Below the pieces are notes generated by a model that was not told the origin of the DNA, did no database searches, and saw nothing but the letters and a program-made list of their open reading frames with translations. This document shows positions 7,975 through 15,977 of a stretch of 17,632 nucleotides of DNA, one piece after another. A program made the position numbers and the translations under genes. Origin of the DNA: an uncultured Methylobacillus sp. (GTDB taxonomy: Bacteria > Pseudomonadota > Gammaproteobacteria > Burkholderiales > Methylophilaceae); assembly GCA_946478965.1 (NCBI GenBank), contig CAMLDQ010000042.1, positions 1-17,632 on the forward strand, written 5' to 3'. Numbering within the stretch: position 1 is the first letter of the stretch; the number at the start of each line of letters is the position of its first letter.

Positions 7975-9220
7975 AACGCAGCGCCTCCGCCGGATTGGTC
8001 TTCGCCGCGCGCCAACTTGGATACAGCGTCGCCAGCAGGCTCAGCACAAGGGAAACGGCGGTGATCACGCCAACATCCCCCCATTGCAGCTGGGAAGGCA
8101 GGTCGCTGATGTAGTACACGTCCTTGGCCAGAAATTGCACATGTAACGTACGCTCGATAAGAGGCACGATGGTTTCGATGTTGAGCGCGATCACCACCCC
8201 CAGCAAGGCGCCGATGATCGTGCCGATCACGCCGATCAGCGCCCCCTGCACGATGAATATCTTCATGATGCTGCGCGGGCTGGCACCGAACGTGCGCAGG
8301 ATGGCGATGTCGGCGCGCTTGTCGGTCACCGCCATCACCAGCGTGGAAACGATATTGAATGCGGCCACGGCGACGATCAGTGTCAGGATCAGGAACATCA
8401 CGCGCTTTTCCATCTGCACCGCACGGAAGAAATTCGCGTGCTCCTCGGTCCAGTCGGTAATGTAGTAATTGCCGTAAGGGCTCAGCAGTTGGGCCAGCGC
8501 ATGCGCGACCTGCGGCGCGCGATACAGATCCGCCAACTTGAGCCGCAGCCCGGACACGCGGTCACCCATCCGGTACAGCTTGGCGGCATCGTCCATGTGG
8601 ATCAGTGCCAGCGCCGCATCGTACTCGTACATGCCCACCTGAAAAATCCCCACCACCTTGAACTGCTTCAGGCGGGGCACCATGCCAGTCGGCGTGAACT
8701 GTCCCTGCGGCGCCATCACTACCACTTTGTCACCAATGCCTACGCCCAGCAGCCGCGCCAGGTCTGCGCCCAGCACGATACCGAAGCTCCCAGGCTTGAG
8801 TGCATTGAAATCGCCTGCCTTGATGTGCGCGCCGATCTCCGCCACCCTGTCTTCCTGCTCCGGCAGCACACCCCGCACCACCGCGCCTTGCACCGCCGAA
8901 CCGAAGGACAGCATGCCCTGCGCCATGATGTACGGCGCACTGCCCTGCACCTCGGGATTGTTGTAGACCAGCCCCGCCAGGCGCGGCCAGTTTTCGAGGG
9001 TATTGTCCGCACCGGTGATCTGCAGGTGCGACGCCACCCCCAGAATGCGCGAGCGCAGCTCGTGCTGGAAACCGTTCATTACCGAAAGCACCACAATCAG
9101 CGCCGCTACGCCGAGTGCAATGCCGACCATACTGGTCATCGAGATGAACGAAATGAAGTGGTTACGGCGCTTGGCGCGGGTATAGCGCAGGCCGATGAAG
9201 AGTTCATAGGGGAAGTTCAT
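7967..9220 (-). CDS. lolC: Lipoprotein-releasing system permease (LolC/LolE/LolF family)
   Basis: A 417-residue inner-membrane protein of the MacB/FtsX fold. It has one N-terminal helix (about 25-48, in [21 protein letters not shown]), a large periplasmic domain, and three C-terminal helices starting near [21 protein letters not shown]. The N-terminus [22 protein letters not shown] is the typical LolC signature. With LolD it extracts lipoproteins for LolA. I took ATG 9220; ATG 9229 (adding MAA) has a better-spaced AGG upstream and is a fair alternative. Open frame extends to 9277 but without family sequence. Only one permease gene is present, so the complex may be a LolF-type homodimer unless a lolE lies elsewhere. 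It is probably the first gene of the nine-gene minus-strand operon. Confidence 0.93.
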   Translation of the reverse strand: MNFPYELFIGLRYTRAKRRNHFISFISMTSMVGIALGVAALIVVLSVMNGFQHELRSRILGVASHLQITGADNTLENWPRLAGLVYNNPEVQGSAPYIMAQGMLSFGSAVQGAVVRGVLPEQEDRVAEIGAHIKAGDFNALKPGSFGIVLGADLARLLGVGIGDKVVVMAPQGQFTPTGMVPRLKQFKVVGIFQVGMYEYDAALALIHMDDAAKLYRMGDRVSGLRLKLADLYRAPQVAHALAQLLSPYGNYYITDWTEEHANFFRAVQMEKRVMFLILTLIVAVAAFNIVSTLVMAVTDKRADIAILRTFGASPRSIMKIFIVQGALIGVIGTIIGALLGVVIALNIETIVPLIERTLHVQFLAKDVYYISDLPSQLQWGDVGVITAVSLVLSLLATLYPSWRAAKTNPAEALRYE

Positions 9221-9351
9221 GGCGGCCATTCTAGCCTGAATAGCCCGTGCGTCCCAAGTCAAGACAGCCAAATCCACACCCCGAAAGAACGCCCCGTTCG
9301 CGGCAGGCGCTCTGTTAAAATAAGCATTATCTGAATCTCGGGCACATTGCC
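9221..9351. promoter_or_regulatory. Divergent intergenic region between lolC and ribE
   Basis: This 131-bp gap separates the minus-strand envelope operon from the plus-strand ribE operon and should hold promoters for both. On the plus side an extended -10 element is visible (listed separately). On the minus side a TTGACT box lies at 9262..9257, but no -10 box follows at standard spacing; the nearest, TAGAAT at about 9233..9228, is too far. No FMN riboswitch is present: the ribE leader would be only about 25 nt. Confidence 0.5.
9313..9321 (+). promoter_or_regulatory. Extended -10 promoter element for ribE operon
   Basis: TGTTAAAAT matches the extended -10 pattern TGnTATAAT with one mismatch. 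No good -35 box lies 16-18 bp upstream, which is typical of extended -10 promoters. Transcription would start near 9328, giving a leader of about 24 nt before the ribE ATG at 9352. Assigned from pattern and position only. Confidence 0.45.
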
Positions 9352-9951
9352 ATGTTTACCGGAATTATCCAGGCCGTCGGCCACATCGAACGCATAGACC
9401 CCATAGGAGAAGATGCAAGGCTCCATATCGCCGCCAGCGGACTCGACATGAGCGATGTCGCGATTGGCGACAGCATCGCGACGAGCGGGGTCTGCCTGAC
9501 AGTGATCGAGTACGACGACCGCTCGTTCACCGTGCACGTTTCCAAGGAAACACTCTCCTGCACTACCGGGCTGGACCGTACCAAACCCGTCAATCTGGAA
9601 AAGGCGCTGCGCTTGGCGGACCGTCTAGGTGGCCATCTGGTAAGTGGACACGTCGACGGCGTCGGCGAGGTCGTGCGCTTCGAGCCGGTCGGCGACTGCA
9701 TGCTGCTCTCCATCCGCGCGCCGCATGCGCTTGCCCGCTATATCGCGACGAAAGGCTCCGTCGCCGTCGATGGGGTCAGCCTGACCGTCAACACGGTGGA
9801 CCGGGACGACTTCAGCATCAACCTGATCCCGCATACCCTGGAGATGACCACACTCCAGCATTTGCGCGTCGGCAGCAAGATAAACCTGGAAGTCGACCTG
9901 ATCGCGCGCTACGTGGAACGGATGACCGAGTGGGAAAAGGAACCGGCATGA
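9352..9951 (+). CDS. ribE: Riboflavin synthase alpha subunit
   Basis: This cytosolic enzyme dismutates two 6,7-dimethyl-8-ribityllumazine molecules into riboflavin and the pyrimidine precursor. The 199-residue product shows the tandem duplication of the family: MFTGIIQAVG at the start, GVCLTV (46-51) in the first barrel and the matching GVSLTV (141-146) in the second, with GGHLVSGHVDGVG (93-105) between and IPHTLEMTTL (159-168) near the end. The ATG is the first codon of the conserved MFTGII. It is the first gene of the plus-strand operon and overlaps ribBX by 4 nt (ATGA). Symbol usage varies: ribE in most proteobacteria, ribC in some annotations. Confidence 0.96.
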   Translation: MFTGIIQAVGHIERIDPIGEDARLHIAASGLDMSDVAIGDSIATSGVCLTVIEYDDRSFTVHVSKETLSCTTGLDRTKPVNLEKALRLADRLGGHLVSGHVDGVGEVVRFEPVGDCMLLSIRAPHALARYIATKGSVAVDGVSLTVNTVDRDDFSINLIPHTLEMTTLQHLRVGSKINLEVDLIARYVERMTEWEKEPA

Positions 9952-11033
9952 TCTCCCCAGTCGGCGAAATTATCGAGGAATTCCGTCAGGGCCGCATGGT
10001 GGTCCTGATCGACGAAGAGGATCGCGAGAACGAGGGCGATCTCGTCATGCCGGCTTCCATGGTCACGGCCGAGCACATCAACTTCATGGCACGTCACGGA
10101 CGCGGCCTGATCTGCCTGACGCTGACCGAGCCACGCTGCCGGCAACTCAATCTGCCGCTGATGGTCCGCGAAAATGGCGCCCGCATGGGCACCAATTTCA
10201 CGGTTTCCATCGAGGCCGCCGAAGGCGTGACCACCGGTATTTCCGCCGCCGACCGGGCACACACCATTCGCACGGCAGTCGCCCCGGAGGCCAAGAATAC
10301 CGACATCGTCAGCCCCGGCCACGTATTTCCTCTGATGGCGCAACCCGGCGGCGTGCTGTCGCGCGCAGGCCACACCGAAGCCGGCTGCGACCTCGCGGCA
10401 CTGGCCGGTCTGGAACCGGCTGCCGTGATCTGCGAAATCCTGAAGGAGGACGGCAGCATGGCACGCTTGCCAGATCTCTGCGAATTCGCCGAGCAGCACC
10501 AGCTCAAGATCGGCACCATCGCCGACCTGATCGCCTACCGCAGCCAGACGGAGCGCCTGATCGAACGCGCCGCCGAACGCATGGTTGCCACGCCCTACGG
10601 GCCGATGACGCTGATCGCCTATTGGGACAAAACGGCGAACGAAACGCATCTGGCACTGGTCAAGGGCGCACCAGCCCCGGACAAGGAGGTGCTGGTGCGG
10701 GTACACGAACCGCTTTCCATTTTCGACCTGTTCGATGGCAACAGCCAGTTGCATTCCTGGAGCGCGCTGCGCGCCATGCAGGCGATTTCGGCCGCGGAAT
10801 GCGGCGTCATGGTCATGCTGCGCCGCAGTGAAAACGGCCAGCAACTGGCAGAGCGCATCCGGCATGCAGACGAACGCATCGTGTCCCGGCAGGATCTGCG
10901 CGATTACGGCATTGGCTCGCAGATTCTCCTCGATCTCGGCGTGCGCCGCATGAAGCTGATGGCCACGCCGCGCAAGATGCCCAGCATGACCGGCTTCGGG
11001 CTGGAAGTCACAGGCTATATGGAGCCTGCTTAA
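9948..11033 (+). CDS. ribBX: DHBP synthase fused to a degenerate GTP cyclohydrolase II-like domain (RibBX type)
   Basis: Residues 1-205 are a complete 3,4-dihydroxy-2-butanone-4-phosphate synthase, with IDEEDRENEGDL (21-32) and GHTEAGCDLA (141-150), so it can make the four-carbon riboflavin precursor from ribulose 5-phosphate. Residues 206-361 resemble GTP cyclohydrolase II and keep its end (DLRDYGIGSQILLDLGVRRMKL, 316-337, shown in two parts here: DLRDYGIGSQ and ILLDLGVRRMKL), but the three zinc Cys residues are absent and the catalytic GRGIGL motif is gone. This is the proteobacterial RibBX class, often annotated ribBA. The start is ATG 9948, with AGGA 8 nt upstream, overlapping the ribE stop; the frame is open upstream to 9930. 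A true ribA should exist elsewhere. The role of the C-terminal half is unknown. Confidence 0.93.
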   Translation: MISPVGEIIEEFRQGRMVVLIDEEDRENEGDLVMPASMVTAEHINFMARHGRGLICLTLTEPRCRQLNLPLMVRENGARMGTNFTVSIEAAEGVTTGISAADRAHTIRTAVAPEAKNTDIVSPGHVFPLMAQPGGVLSRAGHTEAGCDLAALAGLEPAAVICEILKEDGSMARLPDLCEFAEQHQLKIGTIADLIAYRSQTERLIERAAERMVATPYGPMTLIAYWDKTANETHLALVKGAPAPDKEVLVRVHEPLSIFDLFDGNSQLHSWSALRAMQAISAAECGVMVMLRRSENGQQLAERIRHADERIVSRQDLRDYGIGSQILLDLGVRRMKLMATPRKMPSMTGFGLEVTGYMEPA

Positions 11034-11053
11034 CTGTGAGATAATGAACCACT

Positions 11054-11614
11054 GTGGAAAACGTCAATCTTACCGGACACTTCCTCATCGCCATGCCCGC
11101 CATGGCCGATCCCTATTTTGCCAAGTCCGTCACCTACGTGTGTGAGCACAACGACCAGGGCGCGATGGGCATTGTAATCAACCGTCCGATCGACATGAGC
11201 CTCAACGAGCTGTTCCAACAGATCGACCTGCAGGCCGATGACGAAACGCTGGGCAACTCCACCGTATTTTTCGGCGGCCCGGTGCATATCGACCGCGGGT
11301 TCGTATTGCATCATCCGATCGGGCATTGGCAATCCTCGCTGGTAGTCAACGACGAGATGGCCCTCACGACCTCGAAAGACATCCTGGAAGCCAGCGCACA
11401 TGGCCGCGGCCCCGAGAAGATGCTGGTCACGCTGGGCTATGCCGGCTGGGCGCCGGGACAACTGGAGCAGGAAATCGCGCAAAATGCCTGGCTCACGGTA
11501 CCCGCCGAGAACTCGGTCATTTTCGACCTCCCCAGCGAGCAGAAACTCGATGCCGCCATGCACCTGCTCGGGCTCGATTTCGCCCGATTCGCGGACGATG
11601 CCGGGCACGCCTGA
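11054..11614 (+). CDS. yqgE: UPF0301 / YqgE-AlgH family protein
   Basis: A 186-residue cytosolic protein of the UPF0301 family, recognised from [28 protein letters not shown] near the start (quoted in part: [13 protein letters not shown]), [15 protein letters not shown] and [16 protein letters not shown]. The biochemical function is not established; the AlgH name comes from an alginate-regulation phenotype in Pseudomonas. The start is GTG at 11054, 20 nt after the ribBX stop, with no strong ribosome binding site; an ATG at 11044 is out of frame. Its TGA overlaps the ATG of ruvX (TGATG). The yqgE-yqgF(ruvX) pairing is highly conserved in proteobacteria and supports both calls. Confidence 0.94.
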   Translation: MENVNLTGHFLIAMPAMADPYFAKSVTYVCEHNDQGAMGIVINRPIDMSLNELFQQIDLQADDETLGNSTVFFGGPVHIDRGFVLHHPIGHWQSSLVVNDEMALTTSKDILEASAHGRGPEKMLVTLGYAGWAPGQLEQEIAQNAWLTVPAENSVIFDLPSEQKLDAAMHLLGLDFARFADDAGHA

Positions 11615-12081
11615 TGCACGTGACGGCGACAGAGATCTCCCCAACCCGACCCCCGGCACCCGCCACCATTCTTGCTTTCGATTTCGGTGAAAAACGCATC
11701 GGCGTAGCGGTGGGCGACACTCTGGTCGGCATCGCGCACCCCCTGCAGACGATAGACGCGGAGAGCAACGACATCCGTTTCAAGCGCATCGCCGAACTGA
11801 TTGCGGAATGGAAGCCAGCGCGACTGGTGGTCGGCCTGCCGACTTACCTGGACGGATCCGAGCATGCGCTCACCCTGCTTTGCCGCAAGTTCGCACGGCG
11901 CCTGGAAGGCCGCTTCAACCTGCCGGTATCGCTGATCGACGAACGGCTCAGTTCGGCCGAGGCTAGCCAGTCGCTGAAACAGGCTGGTTTTGCCGGGCGC
12001 CGCCAGAAGCCCATGCTGGACCAAGTGGCGGCACAAACGATACTTCAAAGTTACCTGGATACGCGCGATGCAAGTCCCTGA
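11614..12081 (+). CDS. ruvX: YqgF/RuvX RNase H-fold nuclease (Holliday junction resolvase-like; pre-16S rRNA processing)
   Basis: A 155-residue protein with the YqgF fold: ILAFDFGEKRIGVAVGD (19-35, first catalytic Asp in the FDFG strand), LVVGLPTYLDGSE (71-83), DERLSS (109-114) and LDQVAAQTILQSYL (135-148, final acidic Asp136). In other bacteria YqgF matures the 5' end of 16S rRNA, and it was also named as a putative resolvase. The start ATG 11614 overlaps the yqgE stop by one base, and the N-terminus is about 15 residues longer than many family members ([18 protein letters not shown]). The end overlaps pyrR by 14 nt. Confidence 0.94.
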   Translation: MHVTATEISPTRPPAPATILAFDFGEKRIGVAVGDTLVGIAHPLQTIDAESNDIRFKRIAELIAEWKPARLVVGLPTYLDGSEHALTLLCRKFARRLEGRFNLPVSLIDERLSSAEASQSLKQAGFAGRRQKPMLDQVAAQTILQSYLDTRDASP

Positions 12082-12565
12082 CCCCGAACAGCTACTGACC
12101 ATACTGGCCGAGAGACTCCGCCCGCTGGTGGGCGACAATACAGTTCTGGTCGGCATCCACAGCGGCGGCGCCTGGCTGGCGGAGCGCCTGCAGCCGCTGC
12201 TTGGCGGCAAGATCCCCGTCGGCGCACTGGATATTTCCTTCTATCGCGACGATTTCGAACAACGCGGGTTGTCGAGCCAAGTCAAGCCGTCCAACATCCC
12301 GTTCGATGTGGAGAACAGCCACATCGTCCTGGTGGACGATGTGCTGTATACCGGCCGCACCATCCGCGGCGCGATGAATGAACTGTTCGATTATGGCCGA
12401 CCGGCCAGAATCACGCTGGCGGTGCTGGTCGACCGCGGCGGCCGCGAAATGCCGGTCGAGGCCCAAGTCGTCGGCATCCACCTCGAACTGGAGCCCAGCC
12501 AGACCCTGGAACTGGCCCGGGATGATGCCGGAAAATTCCATTTCAACCTGCACGAGGCCGCATGA
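12068..12565 (+). CDS. pyrR: PyrR pyrimidine regulatory protein / uracil phosphoribosyltransferase
   Basis: A 165-residue type I phosphoribosyltransferase. The PRPP-binding signature [14 protein letters not shown] is at 86-99, the pyrophosphate-loop region is [14 protein letters not shown] (28-41), and DISFYRDD (55-62) matches the PyrR dimer/flexible-loop strand. In Gram-positives PyrR binds pyr mRNA and attenuates transcription; in proteobacteria the RNA-binding role is less certain. The start is ATG 12068, inside the end of ruvX; the frame is open further upstream without family sequence. It overlaps pyrB by 4 nt. I see no intrinsic-terminator attenuator in front of it, since the upstream sequence is all ruvX coding, so regulation here, if any, is not by a standard leader. 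Confidence 0.93.
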   Translation: MQVPDPEQLLTILAERLRPLVGDNTVLVGIHSGGAWLAERLQPLLGGKIPVGALDISFYRDDFEQRGLSSQVKPSNIPFDVENSHIVLVDDVLYTGRTIRGAMNELFDYGRPARITLAVLVDRGGREMPVEAQVVGIHLELEPSQTLELARDDAGKFHFNLHEAA

Positions 12566-13518
12566 ACAATCCGCAGCTCGACAACAACGGCAAACTCAAA
12601 CACCTGCTCTCCATCGAAGGCCTGCCGCGCAGCATACTCAACCAGATTCTGGATACGGCGGAATCCTTTACCGGCGTCTCCGAGCGTGAGGTAAAAAAAG
12701 TCCCCTTGTTGCGCGGCAAAACGGTATGCAACATCTTCTTTGAAAACAGTACCCGCACGCGCACCACCTTCGAACTCGCGGCGAAGCGCCTGTCTGCGGA
12801 CGTCGTCAGCCTCAATGTCAGCACCTCCTCGCAGTCGAAGGGAGAAACCATTCTGGACACCGTCGACAACCTGACCGCGATGCACGCCGACATGTTCGTC
12901 GTGCGGCACGCGCAGTCCGGTGCGGCCCACTTCATCGCCCGCCACGTTGCGCCGCACATCCATGTCATCAATGCCGGCGACGGCCGCCACGCCCACCCGA
13001 CTCAAGGCTTGCTGGACGTATTCACCATCCGCCGCTACAAACCGGACATGCACAACCTGCGCGTCGCGATTGTGGGCGACCTGTTACATTCGCGCGTCGC
13101 ACGCTCCGAAATCCACGCACTGACCACCCTAGGCGTGCCAGAGGTCCGGGTGATTGCCCCCAAGACCCTGTTGCCGGAATGCGTCGACCGTCTCGGTGTC
13201 CAGGTCTATCACGACATGCGCGCCGGGCTGAAGGATGTCGATGTCGTCATGATGCTGCGCCTGCAGAACGAGCGCATGAGTGGCGCCCTGCTGCCTTCGG
13301 CACAAGAGTATTTCAAGTGCTACGGCCTCACACCCGAGAAACTGGTGTTGGCAAAGCCCGATGCCATCGTGATGCATCCCGGTCCGATGAACCGGGGCGT
13401 TGAAATCGATTCGGCCGTAGCCGATGGCAACCAATCCGTAATTTTGCCGCAGGTAACCTATGGCATCGCAGTGCGCATGGCAGTGATGAGCATCCTGGCG
13501 GGGAATGTGAGCGAATGA
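12562..13518 (+). CDS. pyrB: Aspartate carbamoyltransferase catalytic subunit
   Basis: This enzyme joins carbamoyl phosphate and aspartate in the second step of pyrimidine synthesis. The 318-residue product contains the carbamoyl phosphate motif [13 protein letters not shown] (59-71), SQSKGE (90-95), HPTQGLLD (145-152) and [11 protein letters not shown] in the C-terminal half. There is no regulatory pyrI gene next to it. It is flanked by pyrR and a degenerate pyrC', the layout in Pseudomonas, where the ATCase assembles as a large complex with the inactive dihydroorotase-like subunit. The ATG overlaps the pyrR stop, and the TGA overlaps the pyrC' ATG, each by 4 nt, so translational coupling and fixed subunit ratio are likely. 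Confidence 0.96.
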   Translation: MNNPQLDNNGKLKHLLSIEGLPRSILNQILDTAESFTGVSEREVKKVPLLRGKTVCNIFFENSTRTRTTFELAAKRLSADVVSLNVSTSSQSKGETILDTVDNLTAMHADMFVVRHAQSGAAHFIARHVAPHIHVINAGDGRHAHPTQGLLDVFTIRRYKPDMHNLRVAIVGDLLHSRVARSEIHALTTLGVPEVRVIAPKTLLPECVDRLGVQVYHDMRAGLKDVDVVMMLRLQNERMSGALLPSAQEYFKCYGLTPEKLVLAKPDAIVMHPGPMNRGVEIDSAVADGNQSVILPQVTYGIAVRMAVMSILAGNVSE

Positions 13519-14789
13519 AAATCCATATCAAGAACGGTCGCCTGATCGACCCTAAGCACAGCCTCGACGGGCAATATGACCTCTTCATTGCGGCAGGGAA
13601 AATCGCGGCGATTGGCACGATGCCAGCCGACTTCCATGCCAACCAGACCATAGACGCCGCAGGCATGATCGTTTGTCCCGGCCTGGTCGATCTTTCCGCT
13701 CGTCTGCGCGAGCCCGGTTACGAATACAAGGCCACGCTGGAAAGCGAGTTGCAGGCTGCCGTATCCGGCGGCATCACCAGCCTGGCCTGCCCACCCGACA
13801 CCGACCCGGTGCTGGATGAGCCGGGGCTCGTGGAAATGCTCAAGCATCGCGCCAAGCTGCTCAATATCGCCCACGTCTACCCCCTGGGAGCATTGACGCG
13901 CCAGCTGCAGGGCAAGCAGGTCACCGAAATGAGCGAACTGACCGAGGCTGGCTGCGTCGGCTTCTCCCAAGCCGACACGGCACTAGTGGATACGCGGGTG
14001 CTATGGCGTGCGATGCAGTATGCCGCCACCTTCGGCTTCACCGTCTGGTTGCGGCCGCAGGATCACTACATGGCAGGAAGCGGCGTCGCGCACGCTGGCG
14101 AAGTGGCCTCACGGCTAGGGCTGTCCGGCATTCCAGCAGTTGCCGAAACCATCGCGCTGACGACCATTTTGAGCCTGGCCGCCGACACCGGCGCCAGGGT
14201 GCATCTGTGTCGCCTTTCCACGCGCGCCGGGATCGAGATGGTAAGGCAGGCGAAACGGGATGGCGTCGCCGTCTCGTGCGATATTTCCATCAACAACCTG
14301 CATCTGACCGAGCACGATATCGGATTCTTCGATGCCAACTGCCACTTGAAACCGCCGTTGCGTACCCAACGCGACCGCGACGCCCTGCGTGAAGGGTTGC
14401 AAGATGGCAGCATCGATGCGCTCTGCTCCGACCATACCCCGGTGGACGATGACGCCAAGCAGCTGCCCTTCGCGGAAGCCGAGCCCGGCGCAACCGGGCT
14501 GGAGCTATTGCTGCCGCTCACATTGAAATGGGCGCAGGAAGCCGGGGTTCCGCTCGTCTCCGCGCTGGGCCGCATTACACATGCGCCAGCCTCGTTGCTG
14601 GGGATAGAGGCAGGCCATCTTGGTGTAGGCGCGCCGGCCGATGTCTGCGTATTTGATGCGGAAGAGTATTGGGCAATCAGCCACGGCTCGCTGCGCAGCC
14701 AAGGTAAGAACACGCCTTTCCTCGGGCTGGAAGTCCCCGGGAAAGTTCACTGGACATTGACCGCAGGACACGTCGTTTACCAGGCCTGA
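13515..14789 (+). CDS. pyrC': Dihydroorotase-like protein lacking metal ligands (PyrC' subunit of ATCase complex)
   Basis: A 424-residue amidohydrolase-fold protein of the class I dihydroorotase family, normal in length and with no frameshift, but not expected to be active. Where dihydroorotases have HxH after GxxD there is S61-A-R63 (in [10 protein letters not shown]). The bridging Asp position in FSxxx is Q152, and the later His ligands are R180 (VWLRPQD) and R233 (HLCRLST). Only D306 (CSDHTP) of the six usual positions is kept, and the NPHH-like segment is replaced by SINNLHLTE. This matches the inactive PyrC' of Pseudomonas and related bacteria, which is needed for assembly of the PyrB complex rather than for catalysis. 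A working pyrC should lie elsewhere. It is the last gene of the plus-strand operon. Confidence 0.93.
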   Translation: MKIHIKNGRLIDPKHSLDGQYDLFIAAGKIAAIGTMPADFHANQTIDAAGMIVCPGLVDLSARLREPGYEYKATLESELQAAVSGGITSLACPPDTDPVLDEPGLVEMLKHRAKLLNIAHVYPLGALTRQLQGKQVTEMSELTEAGCVGFSQADTALVDTRVLWRAMQYAATFGFTVWLRPQDHYMAGSGVAHAGEVASRLGLSGIPAVAETIALTTILSLAADTGARVHLCRLSTRAGIEMVRQAKRDGVAVSCDISINNLHLTEHDIGFFDANCHLKPPLRTQRDRDALREGLQDGSIDALCSDHTPVDDDAKQLPFAEAEPGATGLELLLPLTLKWAQEAGVPLVSALGRITHAPASLLGIEAGHLGVGAPADVCVFDAEEYWAISHGSLRSQGKNTPFLGLEVPGKVHWTLTAGHVVYQA

Positions 14790-14823
14790 TTCGCGTTCAA
14801 CGAAGTTAGGCTGCCCGAAAAAA

Positions 14824-15960
14824 TCAAACGATGCCGAGGTGGTCGAGTCCGGCGGATAGATCCTTGTCCTTGGAGTCCTTGCCTTCCAGCTTGATCTTCA
14901 AGCGCAGGTCGTTCACGGAATCCGCGTTGCGCAGCGCGTCCTCGTAAGTAATCAGGTCGGCCTCGTGCAGGTCGAACAATGCCTGGTCGAAGGTCTGCAT
15001 GCCCAGTTCGCGGGACTTGGCCATGATTTCCTTGATCTCGTGCACCTCGCCCTTGAAGATGAGGTCGGCAATCAGCGGTGAATTCAGCATCACCTCGACG
15101 GCCGGGACGCGCCCCTTGGTGCCCTTGCGCGGAATCAGGCGCTGGGAAATAAAGGCTTTGGCGTTGAGCGACAAATCCATCAGCAACTGCTGGCGGCGTT
15201 CTTCCGGGAAGAAATTGATGATGCGGTCCAGCGCCTGGTTGGTGCTGTTGGCGTGCAACGTCGCCAGGCACAGGTGGCCGGTTTCGGCGAATGCGATCGC
15301 GTAATCCATGGTCTCGCGATCGCGGATTTCGCCAATCAGGATCACGTCCGGCGCCTGGCGTAGGGTGTTCTTCAGTGCGGCAAACCAGTTCTCGGTATCG
15401 ACCCCAACCTCACGCTGGGTGATGATGCAATTCTTGTGATCGTGCACGAACTCGATCGGGTCTTCGATGGTGATGATATGACCGTAGGTATTCTCGTTGC
15501 GGTAGCCCACCATTGCCGCCAGCGAAGTCGATTTACCCGAACCCGTACCGCCCACGAAAATCACCAAGCCGCGCTTGGTCAGGGAAATCTCCTTCAGCAC
15601 GTCCGGCAAGCCGAGTTCCTCGAACTTCGGGATCTTGGTGGTAATGGTACGGAACACCATGCCGACCGAGCCGCGCTGGATAAAGGTATTGACCCGGAAA
15701 CGCGCCACATTGGGCAGGCCGATCGCAAAATTGCATTCCTTGGTCGCATCAAACTCGGAAGCCTGCTTGTCGTTCATGATGGAACGCGCGATTTCCTTGC
15801 ACTGCTGGTTGGTCAGCGTCTGGTTGGTGACCGGCGTGACCTTGCCGTCAATCTTCAGCGCGGGCGGGAAGCCGCTGGTGATGAACAGATCCGATGCGTT
15901 CTTTGCCAGCATCATGCGCAGCAAGTCGAATACGAATTTCTCTGCCTGGCCCTGATCCAT
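14824..15960 (-). CDS. pilU: Type IV pilus retraction ATPase PilU
   Basis: A 378-residue member of the PilT/GspE secretion ATPase superfamily. It has Walker A GGTGSGKST (137-145), an Asp box TIEDPIEFVH (164-173), Walker B ILIGEIRD (207-214) and a His box ETGHLCLATLHA (226-237). Compared with PilT it carries an extra lysine/aspartate-rich C-terminal tail (KLEGKDSKDKD...), a PilU trait. PilU assists PilT in retracting type IV pili from the cytoplasmic side of the base. The ATG has a strong AGGAG 6 nt upstream and lies 17 nt after the pilT stop, so pilT-pilU is an operon. It converges with pyrC'; the 34-bp gap (14790..14823) shows no convincing terminator on either strand. Confidence 0.95.
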   Translation of the reverse strand: MDQGQAEKFVFDLLRMMLAKNASDLFITSGFPPALKIDGKVTPVTNQTLTNQQCKEIARSIMNDKQASEFDATKECNFAIGLPNVARFRVNTFIQRGSVGMVFRTITTKIPKFEELGLPDVLKEISLTKRGLVIFVGGTGSGKSTSLAAMVGYRNENTYGHIITIEDPIEFVHDHKNCIITQREVGVDTENWFAALKNTLRQAPDVILIGEIRDRETMDYAIAFAETGHLCLATLHANSTNQALDRIINFFPEERRQQLLMDLSLNAKAFISQRLIPRKGTKGRVPAVEVMLNSPLIADLIFKGEVHEIKEIMAKSRELGMQTFDQALFDLHEADLITYEDALRNADSVNDLRLKIKLEGKDSKDKDLSAGLDHLGIV

Positions 15961-15977
15961 GACTTTCTCCTCTCAGG

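Noticed and set aside
9322..9351. FMN riboswitch in front of ribE
   Set aside because: The leader is only about 25 nt and has none of the conserved RFN element segments.
9909..10865. Minus-strand open frame of 318 codons opposite ribBX
   Set aside because: Composition is that of an antisense shadow and it covers a gene with strong conserved motifs and a 4-nt overlap with ribE.
11040..11045. GATAAT as an internal -10 box before yqgE
   Set aside because: No -35 box lies at a suitable distance and the start would fall at the GTG itself; more likely chance in the 20-nt gap between ribBX and yqgE.
14790..14823. Bidirectional terminator between pyrC' and pilU
   Set aside because: Only a short imperfect pairing (CAGGCCT with AGGCTG) and a run of six A are present; the stem is interrupted and I could not build a convincing hairpin followed by U residues on either strand.
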